Shown here: piece by piece, positions 19,698 to 28,920 of the stretch
How positions within the stretch are numbered: position 1 is the stretch's first letter
How the letters are laid out: each line of letters begins with the position of its first letter
Translations under genes and position numbers: made by a program
Notes under the pieces: model-generated
Database searches by the model: none
What the model was told of the DNA's origin: nothing
Seen by the model: only the letters and a program-made list of their open reading frames with translations
Assembly: GCA_028718525.1 (NCBI GenBank)
Contig: JAQULP010000006.1
Location: 1-64,000, forward strand
Direction: 5' to 3'
Origin: Sulfuricurvum sp.
GTDB lineage: Bacteria; Campylobacterota; Campylobacteria; Campylobacterales; Sulfurimonadaceae
DNA: 64,000 nucleotides

Positions 19698-20684
19698 ATG
19701 ACACAACCGCCGACACTCAATGACCTTAAAGCCGTTACCTCACAGCTCTCTGTCCTCTACGTTGAAGATGAAGCGATGCTCCGAGAAGGGCTGCAGAGCA
19801 GTTTGCGCCAGTTGTTTGGAAACGTAGAGGTGGCCGAAGACGGTGCGATAGGATTGGCCCTTTATGAAAATGCCCAATTTGATCTTATCATTACCGACAT
19901 CTCGATGCCGAATATGGACGGGATAACGATGATCCGTAAAATAAAAGAGCATCATCCCCAAGCACACATTATCGTTACTTCGGCCCAAAACGACAGTGAC
20001 CGCCTGCTTGAGCTGATCAACCTAGGGGTTGATCGATTTCTCACCAAGCCGATCGGTAAAATTGCCCTGATTGAAGCACTCTATTCGATTGGAAACATGC
20101 TTATCGCAATTAAACAAGCCGAAGCGTATCGCCGTGAACTTGAGCAAAAAGTACGGCTACTAAACACCTATATCAAAAAAGATTCCTTAAAAGCCGCGGC
20201 GACCTCAACCAATCCGGTGCTCTCAAAAAAAGAAGAGGAACACCCCCATCAAGATTATCACGAACACCTTTTGGATGAAGAGTTGGACGAACTGAGGGAT
20301 TTGAACGAAGAGTTGGATCACGATATCCTCCTCGCATTTCAAAACAACAGAATCGATTTAGCCTACGTAACCCGCCTTTCCAACCGATACGAACGTTACG
20401 GTGCGATTCTCGCCCGTCACCATGCTTTTATTGACATAGGTGTAGGTCTGCACTCTATGGCCCGTGAATTCAGCACCCATCAACAAACGTTTATCGAGCG
20501 TCTCTCTTCAATCCGGGAACTTTTGGAAAGTTTCAATTTTACACTGATCACGTTTCGAAAAAATGTTTTGGAAAAACATTCGCATAACCCTACGTTTTAC
20601 AATGCGTCACTCTTGAGTGATATTGCGATGATACAAAACCTTCTGAACCAAACCGAAATCGATGGCGATATTGAGTTTTTCTAA
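19698..20684 (+). CDS. Response regulator with an unassigned helical output region
   Basis: Residues 14-130 of 328 are a receiver domain: acidic pair in VEDEAML, phosphoacceptor Asp in LIITDISMPNMDG, the Thr/Ser position in VTSAQ and the Lys in LTKPIG. The remaining 200 residues are highly helical and acidic (EELDELRDLNEELDHD), with no DNA-binding, GGDEF, EAL or HD motif visible. The protein is therefore likely to act by protein contact. It shares one base with the downstream histidine kinase, a probable partner. Confidence 0.85.
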   Translation: MTQPPTLNDLKAVTSQLSVLYVEDEAMLREGLQSSLRQLFGNVEVAEDGAIGLALYENAQFDLIITDISMPNMDGITMIRKIKEHHPQAHIIVTSAQNDSDRLLELINLGVDRFLTKPIGKIALIEALYSIGNMLIAIKQAEAYRRELEQKVRLLNTYIKKDSLKAAATSTNPVLSKKEEEHPHQDYHEHLLDEELDELRDLNEELDHDILLAFQNNRIDLAYVTRLSNRYERYGAILARHHAFIDIGVGLHSMAREFSTHQQTFIERLSSIRELLESFNFTLITFRKNVLEKHSHNPTFYNASLLSDIAMIQNLLNQTEIDGDIEFF

Positions 20685-22564
20685 TGAATGATTTAACACT
20701 TTTGTATGTCGGATCGAATGCACAGATCATAGCTTCTTTCCGACGTTATACCACAAAAGTAATCGTCGTAAATGCCGAAGAGGAAGCCTATTCAACCCTT
20801 TCTCAGGAGAGTTTTGACGGAATTATTGTCGAAAATCTGGTAGAGATAGCATCATCCCTATCTCTGCTTGAGCGGGTAAAAATGGTCAAAAAAAGCATCT
20901 TGACCCTCCTTATCACCCTTCATCCCGACCAAGACAGCCTCTTGCGTGCGATTGATCTTGGGGTAAACGGAGTAGTAACGCAACCGTATGATGAGACAAA
21001 AATAGCGGCCATTTGCAAGAAACTTTTTTTCACCTCGCTCAAAAATACCCAACTGCTCAAAAAAAACCTTCTCCTCAATCAGTATAAAAATGCCCTGGAT
21101 GCATCGCTCAATATCTCAAAAACCGATACCGAAGGGAAAATCATTTACGTCAACGAAAAATTTTGCCAACTCGCAGAATACAGTGCCTCAGAAATTATCG
21201 GAAAAACGCACCGCCTCTTTAAACACCCAGAAACCTCCAAAAAACAGATGGAGACCCTTTGGAATACCATCCAATCCAAAAAGGTATGGCACGATACCAT
21301 TGTGAATCGGACCAAAACAGGAAAATCCTTTTACAGCGATACCTTTGTCATTCCCATCTTAGATGAACATAATACCATTATTGAATACATGGATATGCGG
21401 ATTGATGTCACCGCTTTGCATGAACGCCAACGCTATATGCAGCAGGTTTTGGACGCACAAAGTACGATGATCGTCGTTTTCGAAAAAATATCGATCCATC
21501 GCTGCAATCAGCGTTTCCTCGATTTTTTCAATCTGGATTCGTTGGAAGCGTTTTTGCGAATCCACAAATGTCTGTGCGATATCCTGATAAAAGCCCCGGA
21601 TTGTTTTACCACGGAATCTTTTCGGGCATGGCTCCAATCGCCTACGAATACCCGCGATATTAAAATAGCCATGATGAATACCGATAATCAGGTCCGTATT
21701 TTCAAAGTTTCCAAAACTATTTTAGAAAATCCCGAAGGGAGTATAGAAGCTATCGTCTCGTTTACCGACATTACCGAAATTGAAAACTACCTCTATACCC
21801 TCCAAGCCAAAATCAATGAAGCGACCGAAGCGATCCGCGGCCAACAGCAGCAGTTGATTGCACAATCACGCGCAGCCGCACTGGGGGAGATGTTTGATAA
21901 TATTGCCCATCAATGGCGCCAGCCTATCGGTGCCATCAACAATACCATCATCAATGCCGAATTTGCCCTTGAGCTCGGAGGGATGAGTCAAGAGGAGATT
22001 CTCAAAACGTTTGAGCAAATCAGTACCTACACCGAATTCCTCTCCAAAACGATCGACGATTTCCGCAACTTTTCCAACCCCGATAAAGAAAAGACCCATT
22101 TTTGCCTGCACGAGAGCATTACCCAAACCATCGGAATTATTCAGGGGGCCTACGAGATGAACCAAATTCATCTGACGTATGAACCCGACAGCGCATTTAC
22201 CGCGTTTAAGGTATACGGACCGCAGGGGGAACTCTCTCAGGTGATCTTGAATATCCTCAGCAATGCCCGTGATGCGTTAAAAGAAAAACAAATTACCTCC
22301 GGTGAAGTTCGTATCGATCTTAGCGGTACGGAGGATACGGTAACAATCAGTATTGCCGATAACGCGGGTGGGATCCCGGAAACCGTTCTTCCGAAGATTT
22401 TCGACCCCTATTTCAGTACCAAAAACAAAGCGCAAGGGACGGGAATAGGGCTTTATATGTCAAAAATTATTATTGAAAAGCACTACAGCGGTAAACTTGA
22501 AGCGCATAATGAAGAGAAAGGGGCCGTCTTCTCGATCACACTTCCGATCGAGAAAAACGTATAG
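20684..22564 (+). CDS. PAS-containing histidine kinase with a degenerate receiver domain
   Basis: Domains in order over 626 residues: a receiver-like domain (1-115) that lacks the acidic pair, the phosphoacceptor Asp and the Lys; a PAS domain (about 135-250); a second PAS-like region (255-370); a coiled segment; an H-box with AHQWRQP (about 407); and an ATPase domain with NILSNARDAL, DNAGGIPE and GTGIGLYMSK. No membrane segment is seen, so the sensor is cytoplasmic. The H-box form is typical of Campylobacterota kinases. It is the third gene of the HDOD-regulator-kinase unit. Confidence 0.88.
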   Translation: MNDLTLLYVGSNAQIIASFRRYTTKVIVVNAEEEAYSTLSQESFDGIIVENLVEIASSLSLLERVKMVKKSILTLLITLHPDQDSLLRAIDLGVNGVVTQPYDETKIAAICKKLFFTSLKNTQLLKKNLLLNQYKNALDASLNISKTDTEGKIIYVNEKFCQLAEYSASEIIGKTHRLFKHPETSKKQMETLWNTIQSKKVWHDTIVNRTKTGKSFYSDTFVIPILDEHNTIIEYMDMRIDVTALHERQRYMQQVLDAQSTMIVVFEKISIHRCNQRFLDFFNLDSLEAFLRIHKCLCDILIKAPDCFTTESFRAWLQSPTNTRDIKIAMMNTDNQVRIFKVSKTILENPEGSIEAIVSFTDITEIENYLYTLQAKINEATEAIRGQQQQLIAQSRAAALGEMFDNIAHQWRQPIGAINNTIINAEFALELGGMSQEEILKTFEQISTYTEFLSKTIDDFRNFSNPDKEKTHFCLHESITQTIGIIQGAYEMNQIHLTYEPDSAFTAFKVYGPQGELSQVILNILSNARDALKEKQITSGEVRIDLSGTEDTVTISIADNAGGIPETVLPKIFDPYFSTKNKAQGTGIGLYMSKIIIEKHYSGKLEAHNEEKGAVFSITLPIEKNV

Positions 22565-22603
22565 GCAAAGGGCTCATTTCTAAAAAGAAAAGAGCGCGGA
22601 GCC

Positions 22604-23578
22604 TTAAATAGGCAATACTCTGATCTTTTGTGAAAGCTTCTCTTTCAACGTCGCTTCGATAGCGTATAAGGTTCCGGTACTGGAGCTGGCACATCCGTTA
22701 CATGCCCCTAAATAGCGGATATAAACATCGATATAATCCGGAGAGTCTTTAATATCGATGACTTCCATATTACCGCCGTCCATAATCAAAAATTGACGGA
22801 TTGAATCATCGACGACACTGTCAATAGCTTTGATCTTCTGAACCAATGTCATCGCTTCAAAATCACCGTGCGTTCCGGCATCCGCCGCTGCACGCATTTT
22901 TTCCTGATCCATCTCAGCACGAACGTCCGCCAAAATATCGACAAGGTAATATTCACGTGCTTCATGTCCGCCCGGTTTGATACACGACTTACAGAATCCG
23001 CCCGCTTTCGTATAATCGGTTACCTGTTCAATCGTTTTAAGATCGTTCAGCTTAATCACTTCGCGAAGCGTCCCCAAACTGACACGGGCACATTCGCAAA
23101 CGATGATCTCATCTTCAAAACTTGACTCGTCAACACCGAGATAGAGCCCTGCCGCTTTTTTAATGACGTCGTACGCCATAACCGAACAGTGCATTTTTTG
23201 CGGTGGAACCGCCGGAACGTCCGGAGCATCGCGAAGGGCCATTTCGACATCGATATTGGTGATTTTAACGGCCTCTTGAACCGTTTTTCCGATACATAAT
23301 TCGGCCATCATATCCGAGCTGGCAATCGCGGTACCGCAGCCGAAACTTTTAAACTTTGATTTGATAATCGTATCGGTTTCCGGGTCGACGGCCCAATAGA
23401 GACGAACGGCATCGCCGCAGCTCTCCGCTCCGAAATCGGCAACGATCAGTTTTTGTCCTGCCGCATCACACTCTTCTTGAGTAATCTCCCCTTGATTATT
23501 CGGGTTATTCATCAATGTTGTTACTTTGTTTGAGTATTGATCCCAGAGAGATCCGCCCAATAGGTCATTCTTAGCCAT
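22604..23578 (-). CDS. nifU: NifU-type iron-sulfur cluster scaffold
   Basis: The 324-residue protein has the three-part NifU layout: an IscU-like N-terminal domain with conserved cysteines (ESCGDAVRL, FGCGTAIASSD, KMHCSVMA), a central [2Fe-2S] BFD-like domain (VCECARVS ... GGFCKSCIKPG) and a C-terminal Nfu domain with GACNGCASSS. It assembles Fe-S clusters from sulfur supplied by NifS. In Campylobacterota this NIF-type pair is the housekeeping system rather than a nitrogen-fixation gene. It lies 31 bases after nifS. Confidence 0.95.
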   Translation of the reverse strand: MAKNDLLGGSLWDQYSNKVTTLMNNPNNQGEITQEECDAAGQKLIVADFGAESCGDAVRLYWAVDPETDTIIKSKFKSFGCGTAIASSDMMAELCIGKTVQEAVKITNIDVEMALRDAPDVPAVPPQKMHCSVMAYDVIKKAAGLYLGVDESSFEDEIIVCECARVSLGTLREVIKLNDLKTIEQVTDYTKAGGFCKSCIKPGGHEAREYYLVDILADVRAEMDQEKMRAAADAGTHGDFEAMTLVQKIKAIDSVVDDSIRQFLIMDGGNMEVIDIKDSPDYIDVYIRYLGACNGCASSSTGTLYAIEATLKEKLSQKIRVLPI

Positions 23579-23609
23579 TTTTATCTCCTCTATTCTTTCT
23601 TATAACTGT

Positions 23610-24833
<1,224 letters not shown>

Positions 24834-24854
24834 CTATCAATAGGTTTCAAATAA

Positions 24855-24871
24855 AAGACTAATTTAGTCTT
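24855..24871. promoter_or_regulatory. Palindrome matching the IscR type 1 core, in the nifS promoter region
   Basis: AAGACTAATTTAGTCTT is a perfect 8+1+8 palindrome. Its centre (24857-24869) fits GACTRWWWYAGTC, the core of the E. coli IscR type 1 site as I recall it, although the outer flanks match poorly. It lies 31 bases before the nifS start and just downstream of a possible -10 (TATTAT on the minus strand, 24891-24886), where a bound repressor would block transcription. An Rrf2-family regulator is the likely ligand. Confidence 0.6.
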
Positions 24872-24908
24872 GTTTAACTTTTGGGATAATAGTGCAAACG
24901 ACGTTATA

Positions 24909-24950
24909 GTAACCTTAAGGATATTTTATGTTTAAGAACCCTTAAGTTAC
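24909..24950. repeat. Imperfect inverted repeat between nifS and the TraF-like gene
   Basis: GTAACCTTAAGG (24909-24920) and CCTTAAGTTAC (24940-24950) are inverted copies with one base missing, separated by 19 bases. They lie upstream of the proposed nifS -10. They could be a second regulator site or a hairpin; no poly-T follows on either strand. Confidence 0.4.
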
Positions 24951-25032
24951 TTCAAACTCCCCCCATTGTCTCGAATTTACCCATTTTCCTCAAAAAAACC
25001 ATTTTTTAATAAAACATATACCCATCCGTCGA

Positions 25033-25038
25033 TACAAT
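25033..25038 (+). promoter_or_regulatory. -10 box of the TraF-like gene
   Basis: GATACAATAG carries TACAAT about 38 bases before the ATG at 25076. An AAAGGA ribosome site lies between them. No clear -35 is visible. Confidence 0.5.
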
Positions 25039-25075
25039 AGTTTTAACGACATCCCCTCTATATAAAGGATTACTT

Positions 25076-26356
25076 ATGTACCGATCTAAAATTATCCTCT
25101 CACTCATCGCCTCTATGTGTGTTGCCTCTGCGGCGTCGGCAATGGAATTTCAAGTGCTCGGAAGCAAAGCCGCATCAATGGGGGGAGCCGGTATCGCTAT
25201 GTCCCCTTCTTCGTTGGCTTCGTACAACAACCCGGCCCTTCTGGCCAAAAATCCTGAATCCTTTACCCTCCATATCGGAGCCGGAGTCGGGGTCAAAGAT
25301 ACCGGAGCCGGAAAAGCGGCAGGGGATTTGGGTAATTTGGATTTCTCCAATCTTACCAACAAAGACGCCGTCAATATTACCTCAGCCGATATCGCCAATC
25401 TCCAAAAAGCACGCGATATTATCGTAGGGATGGATCAAAAAGGGTTCGCCCTCAATCCGACCGTCGATTTTGCCCTCTCATTCGGTTCATTCGGAATCGG
25501 GGCATTCGTTACTTCCGATATCGGAGCAAACGCGGTCATTGACAAATCACGCACCAGTCTTATCTGGGAGCAAAACACAAACGGTACCATCACCTATATC
25601 GATCTTGAAAACAATTTGAATACGGTATCTCAGGCCGTCTATCAAAACACGTCACTTCAATACGCCGTAATGAATAAAAGCACCTATCTTGATGTCGTCG
25701 GATTGGCGGTAGCCGAAGTACCGTTAGCCTACGGCTATGGATTTGACACCGATTACGGTTCGCTTTCGGTCGGTGGAGCACTCAAAATGATGGCGGGGCA
25801 AACTTTTTATAAACAAGTGAATGTCGATGCAGACAATTCAATGAAAAATCTTGACCAGAACACACAAAGGACTACTACCTTCGGAGTTGATTTAGGGCTA
25901 GCCTTTAAACCTGATGCCGTCAATGATCTCACCCTCGCACTCGTTGCCAAAAATCTCAATACCCCTAAATTTGATATCGCGGCTACGGCCGGGGGCGGAC
26001 AATATGAGCTTAAACCGATGGCTCGCGTCGGGGCAGCCTACAAACTGAACGATTGGCTCGCATTTGCCCTCGATGCCGATATGACCAAAAACAAATCCGT
26101 TACCCATTATGACACCCAGTATTTAGGGGGAGGGGTAAACCTCGATCTGTCCGTTCTTGAACTCAATTTGGGATTGATGCAGAATTTAGCCTCTAATGAT
26201 ATTGCGGGGCTTATCTATACAGCGGGAATTGCAACCGGCCCATCCTGGCTGCATGTCGAGCTTTCAGCCCAAATGGCAAGTCAGACAGGGGAAATCGACG
26301 GTACCCAGTATCCGAAACAAGCGACGGTAAACCTTGCCCTTTCATCTGCTTGGTAA
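25076..26356 (+). CDS. Outer-membrane protein of the TraF-like (TraF_2) family
   Basis: The 426-residue protein has a clear signal peptide (about 22 residues, cleaved after SAASA) and then MEFQVLGSKAASMGGAGIA and SYNNPALLAK, the N-terminal signature of the family annotated as conjugal transfer protein TraF-like, related to FadL-type barrels. The rest alternates polar and hydrophobic residues and ends in a strand with a final aromatic (SSAW), as in beta-barrels. Nothing around it suggests conjugation. The substrate or role is unknown. Confidence 0.75.
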   Translation: MYRSKIILSLIASMCVASAASAMEFQVLGSKAASMGGAGIAMSPSSLASYNNPALLAKNPESFTLHIGAGVGVKDTGAGKAAGDLGNLDFSNLTNKDAVNITSADIANLQKARDIIVGMDQKGFALNPTVDFALSFGSFGIGAFVTSDIGANAVIDKSRTSLIWEQNTNGTITYIDLENNLNTVSQAVYQNTSLQYAVMNKSTYLDVVGLAVAEVPLAYGYGFDTDYGSLSVGGALKMMAGQTFYKQVNVDADNSMKNLDQNTQRTTTFGVDLGLAFKPDAVNDLTLALVAKNLNTPKFDIAATAGGGQYELKPMARVGAAYKLNDWLAFALDADMTKNKSVTHYDTQYLGGGVNLDLSVLELNLGLMQNLASNDIAGLIYTAGIATGPSWLHVELSAQMASQTGEIDGTQYPKQATVNLALSSAW

Positions 26357-26393
26357 TACAACCGTATCTCCTCTGTAAAGAGGAGCAGCCGTT

Positions 26394-26831
26394 ATGATGT
26401 TGAAAAATCGATTCGTCAGCACCTTTTTAGTCTCCGCGTTCCTCTCTTTGCATGCGAACACTACCCCCTATACCCCGTATTTTGAAGAGGCTGGAGAACA
26501 TTACAATATCCCCCCTCTGTTGCTGCAAAAAATTGCAACCATAGAGAGTTCGCTTAATCCAAACGCTATCAACCGCAATCCAAACGGTACCGTCGATTAC
26601 GGATTGATGCAGATTAACTCCATTCATCTCAAGCGTCTCTCGAGATGGGGAATTACAAAAAACAATATCCTTGATCCAAAAATCAATATCTATGCCGGAA
26701 GCTGGCTGCTCTCTGAGCATATTCACAAACACGGATTTAATTTTGAGGCGATCGGGAGATATCATTCCGCTACCTCGGAGTATAAGGCACTTTGGCTTCG
26801 CCGTTTAACGGTGGCACTCAAACAGCCTTAA
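26394..26831 (+). CDS. Periplasmic lytic transglycosylase (SLT domain)
   Basis: The 145-residue protein has a signal peptide of about 22 residues and a compact SLT lysozyme-like domain: catalytic Glu in LLQKIATIESSLNPNAIN, then DYGLMQINSIHLKRL and a late AIGRYHS. It cuts peptidoglycan with formation of anhydro-muramyl ends. Small stand-alone forms of this type often open the wall for secretion systems. Its 3' end overlaps the convergent pseudopilin operon by 4 bases, so a link to the type II system is plausible but not shown. Confidence 0.85.
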   Translation: MMLKNRFVSTFLVSAFLSLHANTTPYTPYFEEAGEHYNIPPLLLQKIATIESSLNPNAINRNPNGTVDYGLMQINSIHLKRLSRWGITKNNILDPKINIYAGSWLLSEHIHKHGFNFEAIGRYHSATSEYKALWLRRLTVALKQP

Positions 26832-27325
26832 CGGGGAACCTCAACCATAATTTCATCTTCACCGCAAAGCACACGGGCAAAATACCCCTTATCCGATCCG
26901 TAAACGCGAAAACTTTTACACCCCTGAGCCACGTGATCGAAATGGGCTCCATACAGTTTTACCGGATCAATCGGAAGCTGTACCGAATCGGCCGATTCTA
27001 TCCGGATCAACGTATTCTTATTTTTAAGCACCAGCCACACGATATGGGCATTGGCATTACCATAGAGGCTGTTGCGCGTATTCTGCAACGACACCACATT
27101 GTATTCCAAATCGTTCCCGCCGATTGTAATGGTCCCCCCCTGTGCCAAATCACGGTAGAGCAATGCACGGATACGTTCGTGGGAAGAGAGTTGAGCGCTT
27201 TTTTCTCCGTAATAGGTGTGAATCCCCCTGATTTGATCAATAGCTCCATATAAGAAAGTAGCGATCAGTCCAAAAAGGATCAGGGATACCAGCAGCTCCA
27301 CCAACGTCATCGCAGAACGCTTCAC
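26828..27325 (-). CDS. gspJ: Type II secretion minor pseudopilin, GspJ-like
   Basis: The 165-residue protein has an N-terminal class III signal (MKRSAMTLVELLVSLILFG) with the usual Glu at position 5 of the mature form; the residue before the cleavage point is Ala rather than Gly. A hydrophobic helix is followed by a polar globular domain with two Cys near the end (QGCKSF, VLCGED). It is last in the G-H-I-J order, which fits GspJ, but the letter is assigned by position. It overlaps the gene before it by 4 bases. Confidence 0.7.
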   Translation of the reverse strand: MKRSAMTLVELLVSLILFGLIATFLYGAIDQIRGIHTYYGEKSAQLSSHERIRALLYRDLAQGGTITIGGNDLEYNVVSLQNTRNSLYGNANAHIVWLVLKNKNTLIRIESADSVQLPIDPVKLYGAHFDHVAQGCKSFRVYGSDKGYFARVLCGEDEIMVEVPR

Positions 27326-27756
27326 CAGTTCCCCTTTCCGAGTCCATACAGAGCTACCGATTTATCGTCACACCGGATTTCTATTTTATTCACGGTAATC
27401 TGCGAGTCCGATGAGAGCCGTGTAGCATTGTGTTCTTTGCGGCTTCGCAAACGATCTCCGCTAATCCGCCGCCATTCAAAATTTTTACGCTCCAGCTTCT
27501 GCGAGATCGCCGAGTTATCAATGAAATAACGCCCTCCTATCGTCAGATACAGAGTACTTTTAGTATTCGTGGCATTCTGCATAGCCGAGAGTGCCACCAA
27601 GGCAGCCGTTTCGTTGGCCCCCCGATGGGACAGGGTCGTTTCATATGCCCTGCGGCTCTGAGACGCCGTTTCCAGCATTGCCAACCCGGCCAAAGAGGCG
27701 ATCACGACGGCTAAGAGCACCTCGATCAGTGAAAAACCTCTTCTAGCGGTTTTCAT
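27322..27756 (-). CDS. gspI: Type II secretion minor pseudopilin, GspI-like
   Basis: The 144-residue protein begins MKTARRGFSLIEVLLAVVIAS, a canonical prepilin peptidase site after RRG with Glu at +5. The short globular part fits a minor pseudopilin. It is the third gene of the pseudopilin operon and overlaps both neighbours (4 and 14 bases). Assignment as I rather than another minor pseudopilin is by order. Confidence 0.7.
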   Translation of the reverse strand: MKTARRGFSLIEVLLAVVIASLAGLAMLETASQSRRAYETTLSHRGANETAALVALSAMQNATNTKSTLYLTIGGRYFIDNSAISQKLERKNFEWRRISGDRLRSRKEHNATRLSSDSQITVNKIEIRCDDKSVALYGLGKGNW

Positions 27757-28294
27757 AATAATCTTCTTTTCGCATCGGGATCAAATAACGGTCATACAAA
27801 GTATTTTTTACCTGTTCAGAATTCGACGCACCACTCATGGTTAGCCCGCCTAAAGGGGTGTAAAGGTAAAATTTTGATTCAGCTTCCAGAATCAGAGGGG
27901 AGTTCTTCCCGTCGCTGTAGAGAGAAAATTCAAAACATCCCGAGCGAAGCTCCCCATCCTGCGCAATTATTTTTGCATCGGCTTTGGTAAACTGCCCGTA
28001 ACGGTTAATCCGCCACACTTTTACCCCATCCGAACTGTGCAACGCTATTGCCTTACGGATTTTTTTCTTCCCCTCCCATACATCGCACCGGCTGCATTGA
28101 TCGTAACAAAAGAGGGTCAGTTTTTTGGAAGACTCCATCCCTGCAAGATAATTTTTTATCGTCCCCGGGGTTAAAACGGAGACATCCGAAGAGAGCGATG
28201 AGAGCCGTCCGGCTACCAATGCGGCGACAAGACCCATAATCGTTATGACGATTATAAGTTCAATAAGGGTAAAACCTTTGCGAATTATCGGCAT
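27743..28294 (-). CDS. gspH: Type II secretion minor pseudopilin, GspH-like
   Basis: The 183-residue protein begins MPIIRKGFTLIELIIVITIMG, a clear class III signal with Glu at +5. The globular domain has a CYDQCSRC cluster (about residue 80) that may form a disulfide or bind metal, which is unusual for pseudopilins. It overlaps gspG by 10 bases. Confidence 0.7.
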   Translation of the reverse strand: MPIIRKGFTLIELIIVITIMGLVAALVAGRLSSLSSDVSVLTPGTIKNYLAGMESSKKLTLFCYDQCSRCDVWEGKKKIRKAIALHSSDGVKVWRINRYGQFTKADAKIIAQDGELRSGCFEFSLYSDGKNSPLILEAESKFYLYTPLGGLTMSGASNSEQVKNTLYDRYLIPMRKEDYYENR

Positions 28295-28716
28295 TCCGAG
28301 AGCTTTTGATCTTTCGCCTCGTCACTGCCGCCCTCTTTGCCGTCACTGCCCAGTGAAACCAAATCAAAACCGCTTCCGTCATTCAAATAAATGTACGGGT
28401 GATTCCACGGATCTTTCGGAAGCTTGTTTCCATCCAGATAACCGCTTTTACTGTATGAAGGATATTTATCGCTAGAAGGGTTGGTCAGCAATGCCCCCAG
28501 CCCCTCTTCTCCGCTTGGAAAAGAGCCGTTATCGATTCTAAACATTTTAAGCCCTTCCCCCAGGCTCTTCATCTGCACACACACCAGTTTTTGTTTAGCC
28601 TCTTCGCTTTTTCCCGTAATATTCGGAACGACGAAAGCTGCCAATAACCCAAGAATGATAATAACGACCATAATTTCAATTAGAGTGAATCCTCTTCGTC
28701 TGTTTTGCGTTTTCAT
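28285..28716 (-). CDS. gspG: Type II secretion major pseudopilin GspG
   Basis: The 143-residue protein has the prepilin signal RRRGFTLIEIMVVIIILG and the GspG-specific region: DNGSFPSGEEGLGALL, then PWNHPYIYLNDGSGFDLVSLGSDGKEGG, where the late acidic residues hold calcium in known GspG. It forms the shaft of the pseudopilus. It is the first gene of the pseudopilin operon, divergent from the lipoprotein gene at 28921. Confidence 0.93.
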   Translation of the reverse strand: MKTQNRRRGFTLIEIMVVIIILGLLAAFVVPNITGKSEEAKQKLVCVQMKSLGEGLKMFRIDNGSFPSGEEGLGALLTNPSSDKYPSYSKSGYLDGNKLPKDPWNHPYIYLNDGSGFDLVSLGSDGKEGGSDEAKDQKLSECR

Positions 28717-28878
28717 TTAAAGCTTAATCTCCGTGAAAAATAATTTAATCGTATCGATACCCCGCTTCTATTTTGATTAAAGAAGCCCATCTCCCCAAGG
28801 AAATCCAAAACTTCACGTGCCCCTTTGTGAAATAACGGTCAGAAACCTAAAATTTAGCTCTCCTTAAAGAATTACTAT

Positions 28879-28884
28879 TATAAT
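28879..28884 (+). promoter_or_regulatory. -10 box of the lipoprotein/beta-barrel pair
   Basis: ACTATTATAATG contains TATAAT 37 bases before the ATG, with a strong GGAGG ribosome site at 28911-28915. Further upstream, around 28748-28762, is a ten-base palindrome GTATCGATAC in the divergent interval shared with gspG; its meaning is unknown. Confidence 0.6.
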
Positions 28885-28920
28885 GAAAATTGATTAACAT
28901 TTATATATTTGGAGGTTCAC

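Noticed and set aside
25076..26831. Conjugation locus suggested by TraF-like and VirB1-like genes
   Set aside because: The TraF-like name belongs to a broad outer-membrane family, the transglycosylase is generic, and no other transfer gene, relaxase or origin is present.
28748..28762. Ten-base palindrome GTATCGATAC between gspG and the lipoprotein gene as an operator
   Set aside because: It is short, and palindromes around ATCGAT occur by chance at this base composition; no second copy was noticed nearby.
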